A DNA stretch of 35,329 nt from Bacteroidota bacterium (lineage in GTDB: Bacteria; Bacteroidota; Bacteroidia; Sphingobacteriales; Sphingobacteriaceae). The stretch covers positions 1 to 35,329 of the forward strand of contig JABDBM010000041.1 in assembly GCA_013288685.1 (NCBI GenBank). The letters run 5' to 3'. The notes below the pieces were generated by a model. It searched no databases. It was not told the DNA's origin and saw only the letters and a list, made by a program, of their open reading frames with translations. Position 1 is the stretch's first letter; each line of letters begins with the position of its first letter. Shown here piece by piece: positions 1 through 8,002 of the stretch. The translations under genes were made by a program, and so were the position numbers.

Positions 1-172
1 TAAAATAAAGGGGTATAATGAGCAGTGCACCCGCGCCCGGTTCCTGTTTAAAGGTCATGACGATGGTCAGCACCGCCGTAGCCAGCATAGTCGAGTTCAG
101 CGGGTTAAGCATATTGCCCAGTACCAGCGGCGCCAGGAACCTGGCCAGTCCTTTATCCTTTTCGTTTTTCAT
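1..172 (-). CDS. MFS transporter, N-terminal fragment (runs off the left edge)
   Basis: Reading leftward from an ATG at 172-170 gives MKNEKDKGLARFLAPLVLGN, followed by MLNPLNSTMLATAVLTIVMT and on to the window edge without a stop. This is the usual first transmembrane helix of a major facilitator drug/solute exporter, with an 'NPLN.TML' motif in the first helix. About 57 residues are visible. The start lies directly beside an array of palindromic operator-like sites (175-233), so the gene is probably repressed from there. Substrate cannot be told. The family call rests on the first helix only. Confidence 0.6.
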   Translation of the reverse strand, partial: MKNEKDKGLARFLAPLVLGNMLNPLNSTMLATAVLTIVMTFKQEPGAGALLIIPLYF

Positions 173-174
173 AC

Positions 175-233
175 TATCAAAATCACTTTACAAAGTTACT
201 TTGATATTTTTAATTATCAAAGTAACTTTGATA
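175..233. promoter_or_regulatory. Array of palindromic operator-like sites between divergent genes
   Basis: Three related copies of one palindrome lie in 59 bases. The best, at 215-233, is TATCAAAGTAACTTTGATA, a perfect inverted repeat about its central base. A second, at 188-206, contains CAAAGTTACTTTG and ends in ATA. A third, imperfect copy is at 175-190 (TATCAAAATCACTTTA). The array starts three bases upstream of the minus-strand MFS start codon and precedes a plus-strand reading frame at 271. The dyad symmetry and repetition suggest binding by a dimeric repressor, such as a MarR, TetR or HxlR family member. The regulator is not identified. Confidence 0.6.
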
Positions 234-270
234 ATTCTTTCTTACCTTTATGGCTTATTGAATAAAACAA

Positions 271-934
271 TGGTTACCGAGCAAGATAAAGAAGTAGCGC
301 ACAGCATCCTAAACCTTTTATCGATGTCAAGGTACTAAGCCTGAATTTGCTGTTAAATACAACCTTCCTGCGGCAGATCGGCATCAACTTTATCATTTAC
401 CTGGTACTGTACGGCCTCCCGCAGTGGCTGGAGCAGTCCAAACATATCAACCCCTCAAGCGTCGGGCTGATCATGCTGCCTTTCTCACTGACCGCAATGG
501 CGCTGAGTTTGATGATCGCCAAAAATAAAAACTACAAGCTCCAGCTGAGCACAGGCGTGTTTTGCATTATCATGGCCACCATCGGCATCTTCCTGTTAAA
601 TAGCACCTCGCCGGTGTATTTTATTGAGGGTATCACCATTGTTATCGGGGCAGCATTGGGGATACTTACCGTATCCAACCAGGCCACTTTATATGCAGAG
701 GCCCCGGACGACCAGGTAGGGGTATGCTTCGGCTTGTTTCGTACGGTGGGTTATATCGGGGCGATCCTGGCCGGTTCCAGCCTGAAACACCAGTTTAAAG
801 CCGGAGCCACCGATGCGGGATTGCATTCGCTGGCGCTGTTTGCGCTCGTCGCCTGTATCCTGATCGTGCTCTTCCTGCTGCCTTTGTTTTTTAAGCGGCG
901 GAAAATTGAAATCGACTTAGAAGTAACTATATAA
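271..934 (+). pseudogene. MFS transporter remnant (C-terminal half) joined to a foreign 5' end
   Basis: From about 290 to 934 one frame encodes the last half of an MFS transporter. It begins with a cytoplasmic-loop-like PFIDVK stretch, then several hydrophobic helices, a GLFRTVGYIGAILAG segment and a basic tail (FKRRKIEI). The frame is closed upstream by a TAA at 287-289, so no N-terminal half exists. A different frame opens with ATG at 271 (MVTEQDKEVAHSILNLLSMS) and stops at 338. That looks like the first residues of another gene, possibly the regulator that belongs to the operator array. The simplest reading is a deletion fusing the start of a regulator gene to the end of a transporter gene. 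A start at TTG 347 would give 195 residues, unlikely to be functional. Confidence 0.6.
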
Positions 935-943
935 TCAAAGATC

Positions 944-1522
944 ATGACCACAAATTCAAAAAACAGTAAAACCGTCCTCCTGGTGATGGACATTCAAAAA
1001 ACGATGATGGGCTACCTGCCCGATCCGGAACCGTTACTAACGAAAATTGAAAAAGCTATTGTTTCCGCCCGAAAAGCAGGCGTAACTGTAATTTATGTAA
1101 CCCTGGCTTTTCGCGAGGGCCATCCCGAAATTCATCCGGCACATGTGCGCTTTGGAGCTATCAAAGAAGGCAAGGTGATGTTCACGCACTCAAATGAAGG
1201 CACATCCGTACACCAGGCTGTCGAACCACTGCCAACTGATATTATTGTCCACAAGAAACGGGTAAGCGCCTTTGCCGGTAGTGACCTGGAGATCATTCTC
1301 CGCGCCCATAAAGCCGAGTCATTGGTATTATCCGGATTTTCGACGACCGGGGTTGTACTCGGTACCTTAAGGGAGGCAGCTGACCGGGATTACCACATGA
1401 CCGTTCTTTCCGACGCTTGTGCTGATCCGGAACCGGAGGTGCACGATTTTTTAATTAAAAAAGTGTTCCCTTTTTCTGGTGAAGTGCTAACCACCGATGA
1501 ATGGATAACAGCTTTAAGTTAA
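944..1522 (+). CDS. Isochorismatase-family (cysteine hydrolase-like) protein
   Basis: A 192-residue protein with the isochorismatase-like hydrolase fold. Visible landmarks are the first strand with the acid residue (VMDIQ, D16), the lysine region (HKKRVSAF, K104/K105), and the loop GFSTTGVVLGTLREAADRDY from G131. In the cysteine hydrolases the loop reads G-x-x-T-x-x-C-V. Here the nucleophile position is V137, so amidase chemistry by a thiol is not expected. A recognised subgroup lacks this cysteine. The substrate is unknown. The ATG at 944 lies 9 bases after the MFS remnant, so it may have shared that transcript. A strong terminator follows at 1530-1560. Confidence 0.85.
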   Translation: MTTNSKNSKTVLLVMDIQKTMMGYLPDPEPLLTKIEKAIVSARKAGVTVIYVTLAFREGHPEIHPAHVRFGAIKEGKVMFTHSNEGTSVHQAVEPLPTDIIVHKKRVSAFAGSDLEIILRAHKAESLVLSGFSTTGVVLGTLREAADRDYHMTVLSDACADPEPEVHDFLIKKVFPFSGEVLTTDEWITALS

Positions 1523-1529
1523 GTTAACG

Positions 1530-1561
1530 GATCAGGCGGGCCAGGCCGCCTGATCATTTTT
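1530..1561 (+). terminator. Rho-independent terminator after the isochorismatase-like gene
   Basis: A perfect 10-bp stem, GATCAGGCGG (1530-1539) with CCGCCTGATC (1546-1555), six-base loop, followed by ATTTTT. It lies just after the stop at 1522 and separates this gene from the membrane protein starting at 1568. Confidence 0.85.
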
Positions 1562-1567
1562 AAATCA

Positions 1568-2029
1568 ATGCCAATCCCAATGATCTCCGCAATATTATCC
1601 AAATTGCTGGCTTCTTTTTTTAAAACAGTTAGCTATGGCCGGTTCCTTAAACTGGCTATCGGTTGCCTGGATGTGAGCTTTTGCTTGTTGTCTGGTCTGA
1701 ACCTGACGGGGCTGATACCGTCTGTCATCGTGCTTTTTAGGGTGGGTCCTTCAGATCAATGGCTATTTTTAATCAGTCTGTTCATCAGGGAACTGGTTAT
1801 CATCGCGTTGCTTTGCCTTGTTTTCGAAAAAAGGTTGTTCGCAAGCTATAAACCGAATGCCTATCGTTGCATCGCTTGCCCAGCCGCCCTGATTGTTTAT
1901 GTTTTGATGAAGTACATGGGGCCATGCCATTCGCCCGTTTTAGCAGCAGTGTTGTTTTATGTTAGCCAGGTTGACCTGGGCTATATTGTCGCCTGGCTCA
2001 TGACCAGGTTATACTTTTCGTTCCATTAA
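1568..2029 (+). CDS. Hypothetical membrane protein
   Basis: A 153-residue reading frame rich in hydrophobic segments. About four possible membrane spans lie near residues 30-55, 63-85, 100-116 and 122-145. I do not recognise the family. A second ATG four codons in (1580) is an equally good start. No clear ribosome binding site is visible, and the start is only a few bases past the preceding terminator, so the promoter would have to overlap that hairpin or lie inside the gene. It ends convergently with the DUF1801 gene at 2145. Coding status is moderately supported by length and by the coherent hydrophobic pattern. Confidence 0.5.
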   Translation: MPIPMISAILSKLLASFFKTVSYGRFLKLAIGCLDVSFCLLSGLNLTGLIPSVIVLFRVGPSDQWLFLISLFIRELVIIALLCLVFEKRLFASYKPNAYRCIACPAALIVYVLMKYMGPCHSPVLAAVLFYVSQVDLGYIVAWLMTRLYFSFH

Positions 2030-2144
2030 AAAACAGCTGCTCTTGCTGTCAAATCCAGGCCGGCAAGCAGTCATCATATCTTCTCAATTCACGCGCGACC
2101 ACCCAATAAGGCGCAACAACGCTTTTTTGAAATTGTTACTGTCT

Positions 2145-2561
2145 TTACTTTAACGCCATCCCGATCATGTCCTTCAGCACATCGAGGTCGATATCGGCCA
2201 GCTTATTCAGGTAAAGACAACCACCGCCGGTTTTATACTTTCCCAGTTTTGGCAGCGCCGCTTCATACTTACGCAAATCGATCAGGTAAACCGTCAGGTT
2301 CGCTTTACGCGGCGCGAAACCGATAACGAACCAATCCACCTGCCTGCCGCTTGCCGGGCTTTCGTAGCGTTTCAAACCAAAACCGATAATGGAATTGCCC
2401 CAGAGTACCGGCGTTTCACCGCTGGCTTGCTGCATAATGTCCAGTAGCGCCAAACTGTCCTGGCATTTTTGTTCATCCGGCAATGCACCAATAAAATCCA
2501 GGACGCTGACCCCGGTCGGCTTGGTTTTGATCTCTGCAAGTTTTGGCTTTTTTTCGGGCAT
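2145..2561 (-). CDS. DUF1801 domain protein
   Basis: A 138-residue soluble protein. It begins MPEKKPKLAEIKTKPTGVSV, and the core shows the YdhG-like DUF1801 pattern: a helix with a D-x-x-x-L repeat, then LWGNSIIGFGLKRYESPASG, then strands ending in TVYLIDLRKYEAALPKLGK and a GGGCLYLNKL segment. Proteins of this family are small alpha/beta single-domain proteins of uncertain role. I chose the ATG at 2561 over a TTG at 2576 because it is the first ATG and the domain begins after it. A second, diverged DUF1801 gene lies next door at 2705, facing away. Confidence 0.85.
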   Translation of the reverse strand: MPEKKPKLAEIKTKPTGVSVLDFIGALPDEQKCQDSLALLDIMQQASGETPVLWGNSIIGFGLKRYESPASGRQVDWFVIGFAPRKANLTVYLIDLRKYEAALPKLGKYKTGGGCLYLNKLADIDLDVLKDMIGMALK

Positions 2562-2704
2562 GAACGAAGCTATCAAATTTCAGGGACTATTTATAAAACT
2601 ACTCGTTGTAAAGCGCGTTGGTTTTGTAATTATATTCTTGACTGTGAGTAGGTTATTTACGGAAAAAAGGAAGCATTTCACACTATTTTCAGTTATCTTA
2701 GCAT

Positions 2705-3031
2705 ATGGATCCCGCCACGTTGTCATTTTTTAAAAAATTGCCCGTCAAACAAAAGCCCCTGGCGATGTTTGTCCGAATCAAGTGGAACCAGCTGACCTTT
2801 CACTACCGGAACACGAACCTGGCATTTATCTACAGCGCCTCTGCAGATCACCTGAACCTGGGCTTTTTTAACGCCACGAGCCTGCATGATCCCGGCGCCT
2901 TGTTCGAAGGTACCGGCAAGCATATGCGCCATATCAAATTGTTCGCCGGGTCACCCATCCCTGAAGCGCAGATCAGATCCTGGTTCGCGGAGGCGGTGAT
3001 GCTGACTGAAGTGGGCAAGGCCAGGGGCTGA
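2705..3031 (+). CDS. Short DUF1801-like protein
   Basis: A 108-residue protein with the DUF1801 signature in its second half: IKWNQLTFHYRNTNLAFIY, then HLNLGFFNATSLHDPGALFE and GTGKHMRHIKL. The family usually carries about 15 to 20 more residues between the first helix (LPVKQKPLAMFVR here) and the I-K-W strand, so a small internal loss near residue 24 is possible. It is transcribed away from the other DUF1801 gene (2145-2561) across a 143-base gap. Function unknown. The ATG at 2705 is the first possible ATG. Confidence 0.7.
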   Translation: MDPATLSFFKKLPVKQKPLAMFVRIKWNQLTFHYRNTNLAFIYSASADHLNLGFFNATSLHDPGALFEGTGKHMRHIKLFAGSPIPEAQIRSWFAEAVMLTEVGKARG

Positions 3032-3135
3032 TTAATTAAATCGAACAGTTTGGCGGAAAAGCCTTGCATAAAGCATACCTTGGCTTTATATTCATTAGCA
3101 TTAGTCCGCGTTTTTATTTGCCTAACCTTATTCTT

Positions 3136-3531
3136 ATGATCCCTATTACCATCGACAGCAAAACCTATTTTTTCTCGATCATCCATATCACCAAACAATC
3201 GGCTACCAGTTTGATCTATGGCATTTTATTAAACAATCAGATTTATTATTTAAGTAAATCCCTGGGTCTGATCGATTGTACGCAATTAGACAGTAACCCT
3301 TCATTGAATTTGGATCTGCTGGCCGAAATTTGTGCTATCATGACAAAGTTTGAGATGGAGTATGAAAAATACCCATCGCTGGAGTTTATCAATGAGGAGA
3401 TCATTAAAGTCCTTGGGGCCATTAGAATGCTGGTGTTGCAGATCAGCCGTTCGGGTACCCCTGAAGGCAAGGAAGCGTTAACCCGGGAATTAAAAGCAAT
3501 ACTCAAAACGCTTCCTGCCGGGTCGCTGTAG
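3136..3531 (+). CDS. Hypothetical protein
   Basis: A 131-residue soluble protein starting MIPITIDSKTYFFSIIHITK. The N-terminal half looks like a small beta-rich domain (YFFSIIHI, IYYLSKSLG). The C-terminal half is helical and charged (EICAIMTKFEMEYEKYPSLE, then a long helix ending in ELKAILKTLPAGSL). I do not recognise the family. The frame is open further upstream to 3064, but the added residues are hydrophobic and overlap an AT-rich leader, so the ATG at 3136 is preferred. A very strong hairpin follows 12 bases after the stop. Confidence 0.6.
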   Translation: MIPITIDSKTYFFSIIHITKQSATSLIYGILLNNQIYYLSKSLGLIDCTQLDSNPSLNLDLLAEICAIMTKFEMEYEKYPSLEFINEEIIKVLGAIRMLVLQISRSGTPEGKEALTRELKAILKTLPAGSL

Positions 3532-3542
3532 GCAAATATAAA

Positions 3543-3581
3543 GGCGGGGAAAGTTTTTATTAAACTTTCCCCGCCGGTTTA
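3543..3581. terminator. Strong terminator hairpin, probably bidirectional
   Basis: A perfect 14-bp stem, GGCGGGGAAAGTTT (3543-3556) with AAACTTTCCCCGCC (3562-3575), loop of five bases. It sits between the plus-strand gene ending at 3531 and the end of the minus-strand four-gene operon (stop at 3705, with a 40-codon reopened frame ending at 3582). It can end transcription from both sides. Confidence 0.85.
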
Positions 3582-3704
3582 TTATTGCGGATACTGAGTC
3601 TCGTCAAAGGCAGTGTTTATTGCCCGCTGTTTCCATACCGCTAACTCGTCATTAGCCAGTTTTAGCCTGTCTCTGGTCCAGGAAACGGCATCCGCCCTAA
3701 GTCT
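3582..3704 (-). other. 40-codon in-frame continuation beyond the stop of the 1083-residue gene
   Basis: After the TAA at 3705-3707 the same frame stays open for 40 codons and ends with TAA at 3582-3584, just before the terminator hairpin. The translation contains DAVSWTRDRLKLANDELAVW and ends FDETQYPQ. The composition looks like a real helical protein (two Trp, alternating charged and hydrophobic residues). No ATG, GTG or TTG lies in it. It could be the tail of an older gene, a former C-terminus cut off by a nonsense mutation, or a read-through extension. Confidence 0.4.
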
Positions 3705-6700
3705 TTATTTCTTTTGGTAGGTGACAACTTTAAAATATCCTGTAGTTTTTAAGCCTACTTTGCCAAAGCGGGTAAGCGTTACGAGGTACTTGTATTTGCC
3801 ATCCGGCGAGAAAACCGTAACCTCCTTATTTAAATCCAGGTCGACATCATCTTTGAATTTGGCGAAAATACCTTTACTAACCGTATAAAAAGAAACGTTG
3901 ACGGTTTCCTGATTCTTACTGATGCTGTTTACAGAAATGTCGAAATTCCCAAAAAAAGTCTGCCCATAATTTCTGGATATATACTTTGTAGAGTCTTCGA
4001 CCTGAACATAATTATCAGCTGCTGGTTGATTATTTTGTCGCGATGGGCGTTGGATGGGAGCCGACACAGACAATCCATTTGGCTTAGTCGTATCTTTAAC
4101 CGGCCTCGTAGTCCCGGTATCAGGAAAGAATCGTCCCGTGTCATATGCTCCCTGATTTATGCTATTCCTACTTTTAGCCGGCTGTTTTTTAGGCCTTAGG
4201 ACATTAGTAGTCGTGACGGGTTTTGGTATAAGCCGTCCAAGTACGGTGGTGTCAATTGTTTTTTGTTGCTTTTCTTGTGGCTGCGGTGTTTGGTTATCAA
4301 CGGACGTTCTGCGAACAGCAGGAGCGGATACAGAAGCAACTTTTACTGTAAGGCTGTCATTAGGACCCCCTTCATACAAGATAAAGAATAGCGCATCAAG
4401 GCGTATCAGGGAATTCAGTTGTTGGCTTATTTGGGCCCGGTTGATATTGACAGTTCCCCCGGATTTGGGTAGCAGTATTTTGAATGGGTTAAATAACCTG
4501 TGTGCAGTAATAAAGCAACCTTTAAAAGTATCACGAGTAATCAAAATTCTGACGGTGTCTAATTGAGGGTTCAAACTCCCGAATTTTCCATAATAACGGT
4601 CAAAAGCCTGATCTGCTGAGTCCGCCAAAACATGGAGCAAATATTGCGTCATTTCCTTTTCCTGCGGAACATAATATTTACCGAACAATATGCGAAGGGG
4701 ATGAATGATCGAATCAATAACCCTGGGATCTTCCTCTTTGAAAAATTTTGAGATCCGGACACTTGTCAATGCTGCACGGAATTGTTCGACCGCTAAATTA
4801 TATTTGAGGGCCTTCAGGTTGTAAACAGCTTCAAAGAGTTGGCGGCTGGCGAGTGATTTTCTTAGTTCACCAAGTGCCCCATTATAAGTGGCTGAATCAG
4901 CCAGTGGCAGGTCGGCATTTGCCATAACTGCAGCGCGGTTATTATGATAAACCGCCTGATCGTAAACTTTCGTAGTCAAAAGCGGAAAACAACACAGAAA
5001 TGTAAGGCAAATAATACCGGCAACGAGTAAAATCCGCTTAAGCCGGCCTATCCGGATTTTTTTAATAAGCAATTCTTTGACCAGCGGATCTTTGATCATC
5101 CCGGCGCGGTAATAAGGAAGCAGTTGTTTTTTCCCGGCCTCAGCATCCTTTTTAACACGTAAGAGTGAATTTAATTCCAGTATCCTCACTTTCTTTTCCA
5201 ACCCTGCCGCGCTTTCCTCATCCATACCATTAAATTCCTTACTGTTTAGGGTGTCGATAATCGCCTTGGTCACCTCTGTTTGAAAAACCGGCTCAAGGCC
5301 TGATAACAAGGACTTTCTAAGAGAAACAGGGATATAGTTGACCTTCAACCAGGGCAGCGAAGTAATCAACAGTAAGTTCGGCAGTGTAAGCAGCGTCTCA
5401 TATCCGGACGCCTTCCGGATGGCGTTACCGATGAGCAAAGTCATGTCCCAAGTGGGCGCCGCATAAAGCGCGGTGGCATACGCCCATTGCAACAAAAGTT
5501 TTTCGCAGTCGGCGTCAACGTGGGCATCGGCAAAAAAAGCCTTAATATCGGCCACGGTCACTGATTCAGCAGTGAGCATGGATATTCGTCCGTTTCGTTC
5601 TGCCTTTACCGTCATGTTTAGGGATTGCAAAGCGGGTATCAGGACCTCCATCCCCGGAACATTGAGATATTCACTCATTTGGGTAAGTCCGTCGACAGTC
5701 GCTGGCCATACCTTAAATAAATCTGAAAGTGCAAATTCGATATACCCCCAGTGTTCTTGCAAATTTGGACTTACAAGCACCTTCTTTTCCCAAAGTGAAA
5801 AGCCATCGCGGACCCATGGGAAAACCCGGCCATTCTTAAAATTTACCAGGCTCTGTCCCTCGGTGAATAATGCCAGTTCATGGCCGGGAAACGTGATCTT
5901 CAGATCTGCTAATGTAATGCCGGAAGGAAAATTAGCGTTCCAACAGGTCCTTGGATCAGACCGGAAATACACCATTTCCAAGTCGACAGCCTCTGCCGAA
6001 AAAAAATTAGCAAGAAAGCGGAATACATAAGCTTGCTGGTCGTAATAGTCGAAATCTATAAAGAACAGGTATTTAGTACGCTGTTGTATCGGTTTAACAA
6101 CGATGGTGGAATATCCTCCGTTTCTGATGCTAACTGCAATAGACCTCTTGATGTCCAGCATATTTCGAAGGCCTTCTTTACGCTGGTTGAGATTTTTTGC
6201 CCAGGAATACATTATGCCGGTGGTTCGTATCAGTTGATCTTTTTCCGGAACAAAAAGGAAGAAAGGTGGTTTCTTGCTTTTTGTTACGATCACCGGTCGT
6301 TTCCTGAAAGCCATGAGCAATAAAAGTCCAAAACTTGCACTGCACAGGAAGAGGAAACTGGCAAAAATATAATTGATCGTCACTAGAGGCCTATCTATTG
6401 CCTGGATAAGCGGTTCTGGTTTAGGCGAAAAGAATTTGTTATTGGGCTTTGGAGTCGGCTCGGGCGATGTATGGTAAGCAGGGTTTTCTTTCGGAATGAC
6501 TTTGGGTTGCCGGCAATATATATAGCCGGCGACGGCAACGATCAATACCACGAGGGCCATCCCAATACTGAGATACCTTCTTTGCTTTAACAGGTCTTTG
6601 TTTTCCTTATCTCCATCGTCCGTTGTGCTAACCTGCGATTGGCTGGACGGGTATTTATCGAAAAGCTTTTCCGCGAAGAATTCCCTGGCTATGTGAAAGA

Positions 6701-6956
6701 ATCTTTCCTGTTCCTGCTGGTTTTTGACTATCAATGGGCAAATAATCTGCAGGAATAATTCAACGGAAGCTGAGTCTGCTTTTATTTCCGTTCCGAAGTA
6801 ATTAACTTCAATACCCTGAGGAAAAAAATGTCCCAAAATAGAAAAAATAGGCTCATACTGCCCGGTAGTGACCGGAAGCCCATTGTTTATCAGGTGCCGG
6901 AAAAATTCGGCAACAGGGATGGGTGCATATTTTTGCTGTTCCAGCAGGATGGCCAT
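3705..6956 (-). CDS. CoxE/vWA-like multi-pass membrane protein of the MoxR-trypsin operon
   Basis: A 1083-residue protein, last gene of the operon; its ATG directly follows the MoxR stop (TAAATG), implying translational coupling. Visible layout: a helical N-terminal domain (1-100) resembling that of CoxE-type vWA proteins (FFRHLINNGLPV, then ELFLQIICPLIVKNQQEQER with F-F-x-x-A repeats); membrane span about 130-148; Pro/Lys linker; second span 191-217; a Rossmann/vWA-like domain about 290-420 starting YLFFIDFDYYDQQ; a helical region; third span about 641-660; a TPR-like helical stretch (667-735); a Pro/Gln/Thr-rich linker about 880-985; and a beta-rich C-terminal domain. The metal site DxSxS of vWA domains is replaced by D301-F-D303-Y-Y, so metal-dependent ligand binding may be lost. 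Likely the membrane target or scaffold of the MoxR ATPase. Family assignment is by pattern only. Confidence 0.7.
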   Translation of the reverse strand: MAILLEQQKYAPIPVAEFFRHLINNGLPVTTGQYEPIFSILGHFFPQGIEVNYFGTEIKADSASVELFLQIICPLIVKNQQEQERFFHIAREFFAEKLFDKYPSSQSQVSTTDDGDKENKDLLKQRRYLSIGMALVVLIVAVAGYIYCRQPKVIPKENPAYHTSPEPTPKPNNKFFSPKPEPLIQAIDRPLVTINYIFASFLFLCSASFGLLLLMAFRKRPVIVTKSKKPPFFLFVPEKDQLIRTTGIMYSWAKNLNQRKEGLRNMLDIKRSIAVSIRNGGYSTIVVKPIQQRTKYLFFIDFDYYDQQAYVFRFLANFFSAEAVDLEMVYFRSDPRTCWNANFPSGITLADLKITFPGHELALFTEGQSLVNFKNGRVFPWVRDGFSLWEKKVLVSPNLQEHWGYIEFALSDLFKVWPATVDGLTQMSEYLNVPGMEVLIPALQSLNMTVKAERNGRISMLTAESVTVADIKAFFADAHVDADCEKLLLQWAYATALYAAPTWDMTLLIGNAIRKASGYETLLTLPNLLLITSLPWLKVNYIPVSLRKSLLSGLEPVFQTEVTKAIIDTLNSKEFNGMDEESAAGLEKKVRILELNSLLRVKKDAEAGKKQLLPYYRAGMIKDPLVKELLIKKIRIGRLKRILLVAGIICLTFLCCFPLLTTKVYDQAVYHNNRAAVMANADLPLADSATYNGALGELRKSLASRQLFEAVYNLKALKYNLAVEQFRAALTSVRISKFFKEEDPRVIDSIIHPLRILFGKYYVPQEKEMTQYLLHVLADSADQAFDRYYGKFGSLNPQLDTVRILITRDTFKGCFITAHRLFNPFKILLPKSGGTVNINRAQISQQLNSLIRLDALFFILYEGGPNDSLTVKVASVSAPAVRRTSVDNQTPQPQEKQQKTIDTTVLGRLIPKPVTTTNVLRPKKQPAKSRNSINQGAYDTGRFFPDTGTTRPVKDTTKPNGLSVSAPIQRPSRQNNQPAADNYVQVEDSTKYISRNYGQTFFGNFDISVNSISKNQETVNVSFYTVSKGIFAKFKDDVDLDLNKEVTVFSPDGKYKYLVTLTRFGKVGLKTTGYFKVVTYQKK

Positions 6957-7991
6957 TTATTCAGTTTTAAATAAGTTGGTCAAGTTTTTCAAGTCCTCAC
7001 TGGTTTTCGCCAGTATGCCGTAACTGGCTCTTTGCGCCGATAAATCGATATCACTAAATTTTCGGCCGAGAAGAATATGGGGGCGCAGGTAGAATAACCA
7101 ATTGATTAATTCTGCTGTGGAAGGCTCCTTTTTACTTGTACATTCCCGGATTTGTTTAAAAACCTCGAGGTAATCGTCAATAAGCGCATTGGTTACCAGG
7201 GAATTTTCAGTCCCCATAGCAGGAGTCAGTTTCTGAACAATAATCTCCCTGAAGAATTCATCGCCCGGCGGATCAATATGGTAAAATACACATCGTCGCA
7301 AAAATGCATCCGGCAGCCCTTTTTCGGAATTGCTGGTGATGATAACGAAAATATTTCCTTTTCCTTTCTCGTAAGTGGTGTTTTCATCTTCCCGGACGGT
7401 AAATTCAAACCGATCGAGTTCATTCAGCAAGTCGTTGGTGAAGTCGCGCGGTGCTTTGTCGACCTCATCGATAAGAACCACTGTTCCTAAAGGTTGTTTG
7501 TTTTTTTCGACCTCCGGGTTCTTTTTAAGGAAATCGTCCAGCAGACGCATATTTTTATATGCTCCCCGAAAAGCACCAGTTGACAACATAATCGCCTGCC
7601 CCATAGCGTTCAACTGGATGAAACGGTATACATCCGCGCTGCCCATTTTCTTGGCTTGTTCCGGGTCGGTAATGTTAGCACGGTGAAAGTGTCCCAATGC
7701 ATCGTATTGGTAAAGCAGGTCGGTGTAAGCTGAAATAGTCTTCGTATTGAAAACCAACGGAAAGGGCAGGAATGTTCCGAATTCTTGCGCCAGGTCACCA
7801 GCCAGTTTTTCTGCCAGCCTCGTTTTACCGGTTCCGGGCTTCCCGGTAATCAGCAAGGGCTGTTGTAAATACATCGCCACTTTGACCGCATTGCTTAGCG
7901 CGGGCTGCAGGATATAGTCCTGCAGTTTAAAATCAGGAAGTTCATGATCTAATTCAAGATCCGAAAAGTCAAATTTGTTGGTATTGCTCAT
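6957..7991 (-). CDS. MoxR-family AAA+ ATPase
   Basis: A 344-residue AAA+ ATPase. Walker A is GKPGTGKT (50-57), Walker B LIDEVD (173-178), sensor 1 ITSN (218-221), and the Arg pair of the R-finger is LRRC at 231-234. An insert between Walker A and B (about 83-168, containing GSADVYRFIQLNAMGQAIML) is longer than in short MoxR proteins and typical of MoxR ATPases from predicted conflict systems. MoxR ATPases remodel or activate partner proteins, usually one with a vWA domain. Here the partner is the adjacent 1083-residue protein. An 11-base gap separates it from the upstream protease gene. Confidence 0.9.
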   Translation of the reverse strand: MSNTNKFDFSDLELDHELPDFKLQDYILQPALSNAVKVAMYLQQPLLITGKPGTGKTRLAEKLAGDLAQEFGTFLPFPLVFNTKTISAYTDLLYQYDALGHFHRANITDPEQAKKMGSADVYRFIQLNAMGQAIMLSTGAFRGAYKNMRLLDDFLKKNPEVEKNKQPLGTVVLIDEVDKAPRDFTNDLLNELDRFEFTVREDENTTYEKGKGNIFVIITSNSEKGLPDAFLRRCVFYHIDPPGDEFFREIIVQKLTPAMGTENSLVTNALIDDYLEVFKQIRECTSKKEPSTAELINWLFYLRPHILLGRKFSDIDLSAQRASYGILAKTSEDLKNLTNLFKTE

Positions 7992-8002
7992 GGAGGATAG
8001 GA

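Noticed and set aside
2033..2051. ACAGC/GCTGT hairpin after the membrane protein gene
   Set aside because: Only five paired bases and no T-run, so not credible as a terminator.
5473..6030. 185-codon open frame on the plus strand
   Set aside because: Antisense to the vWA-like region of the 1083-residue protein; no recognisable motif.
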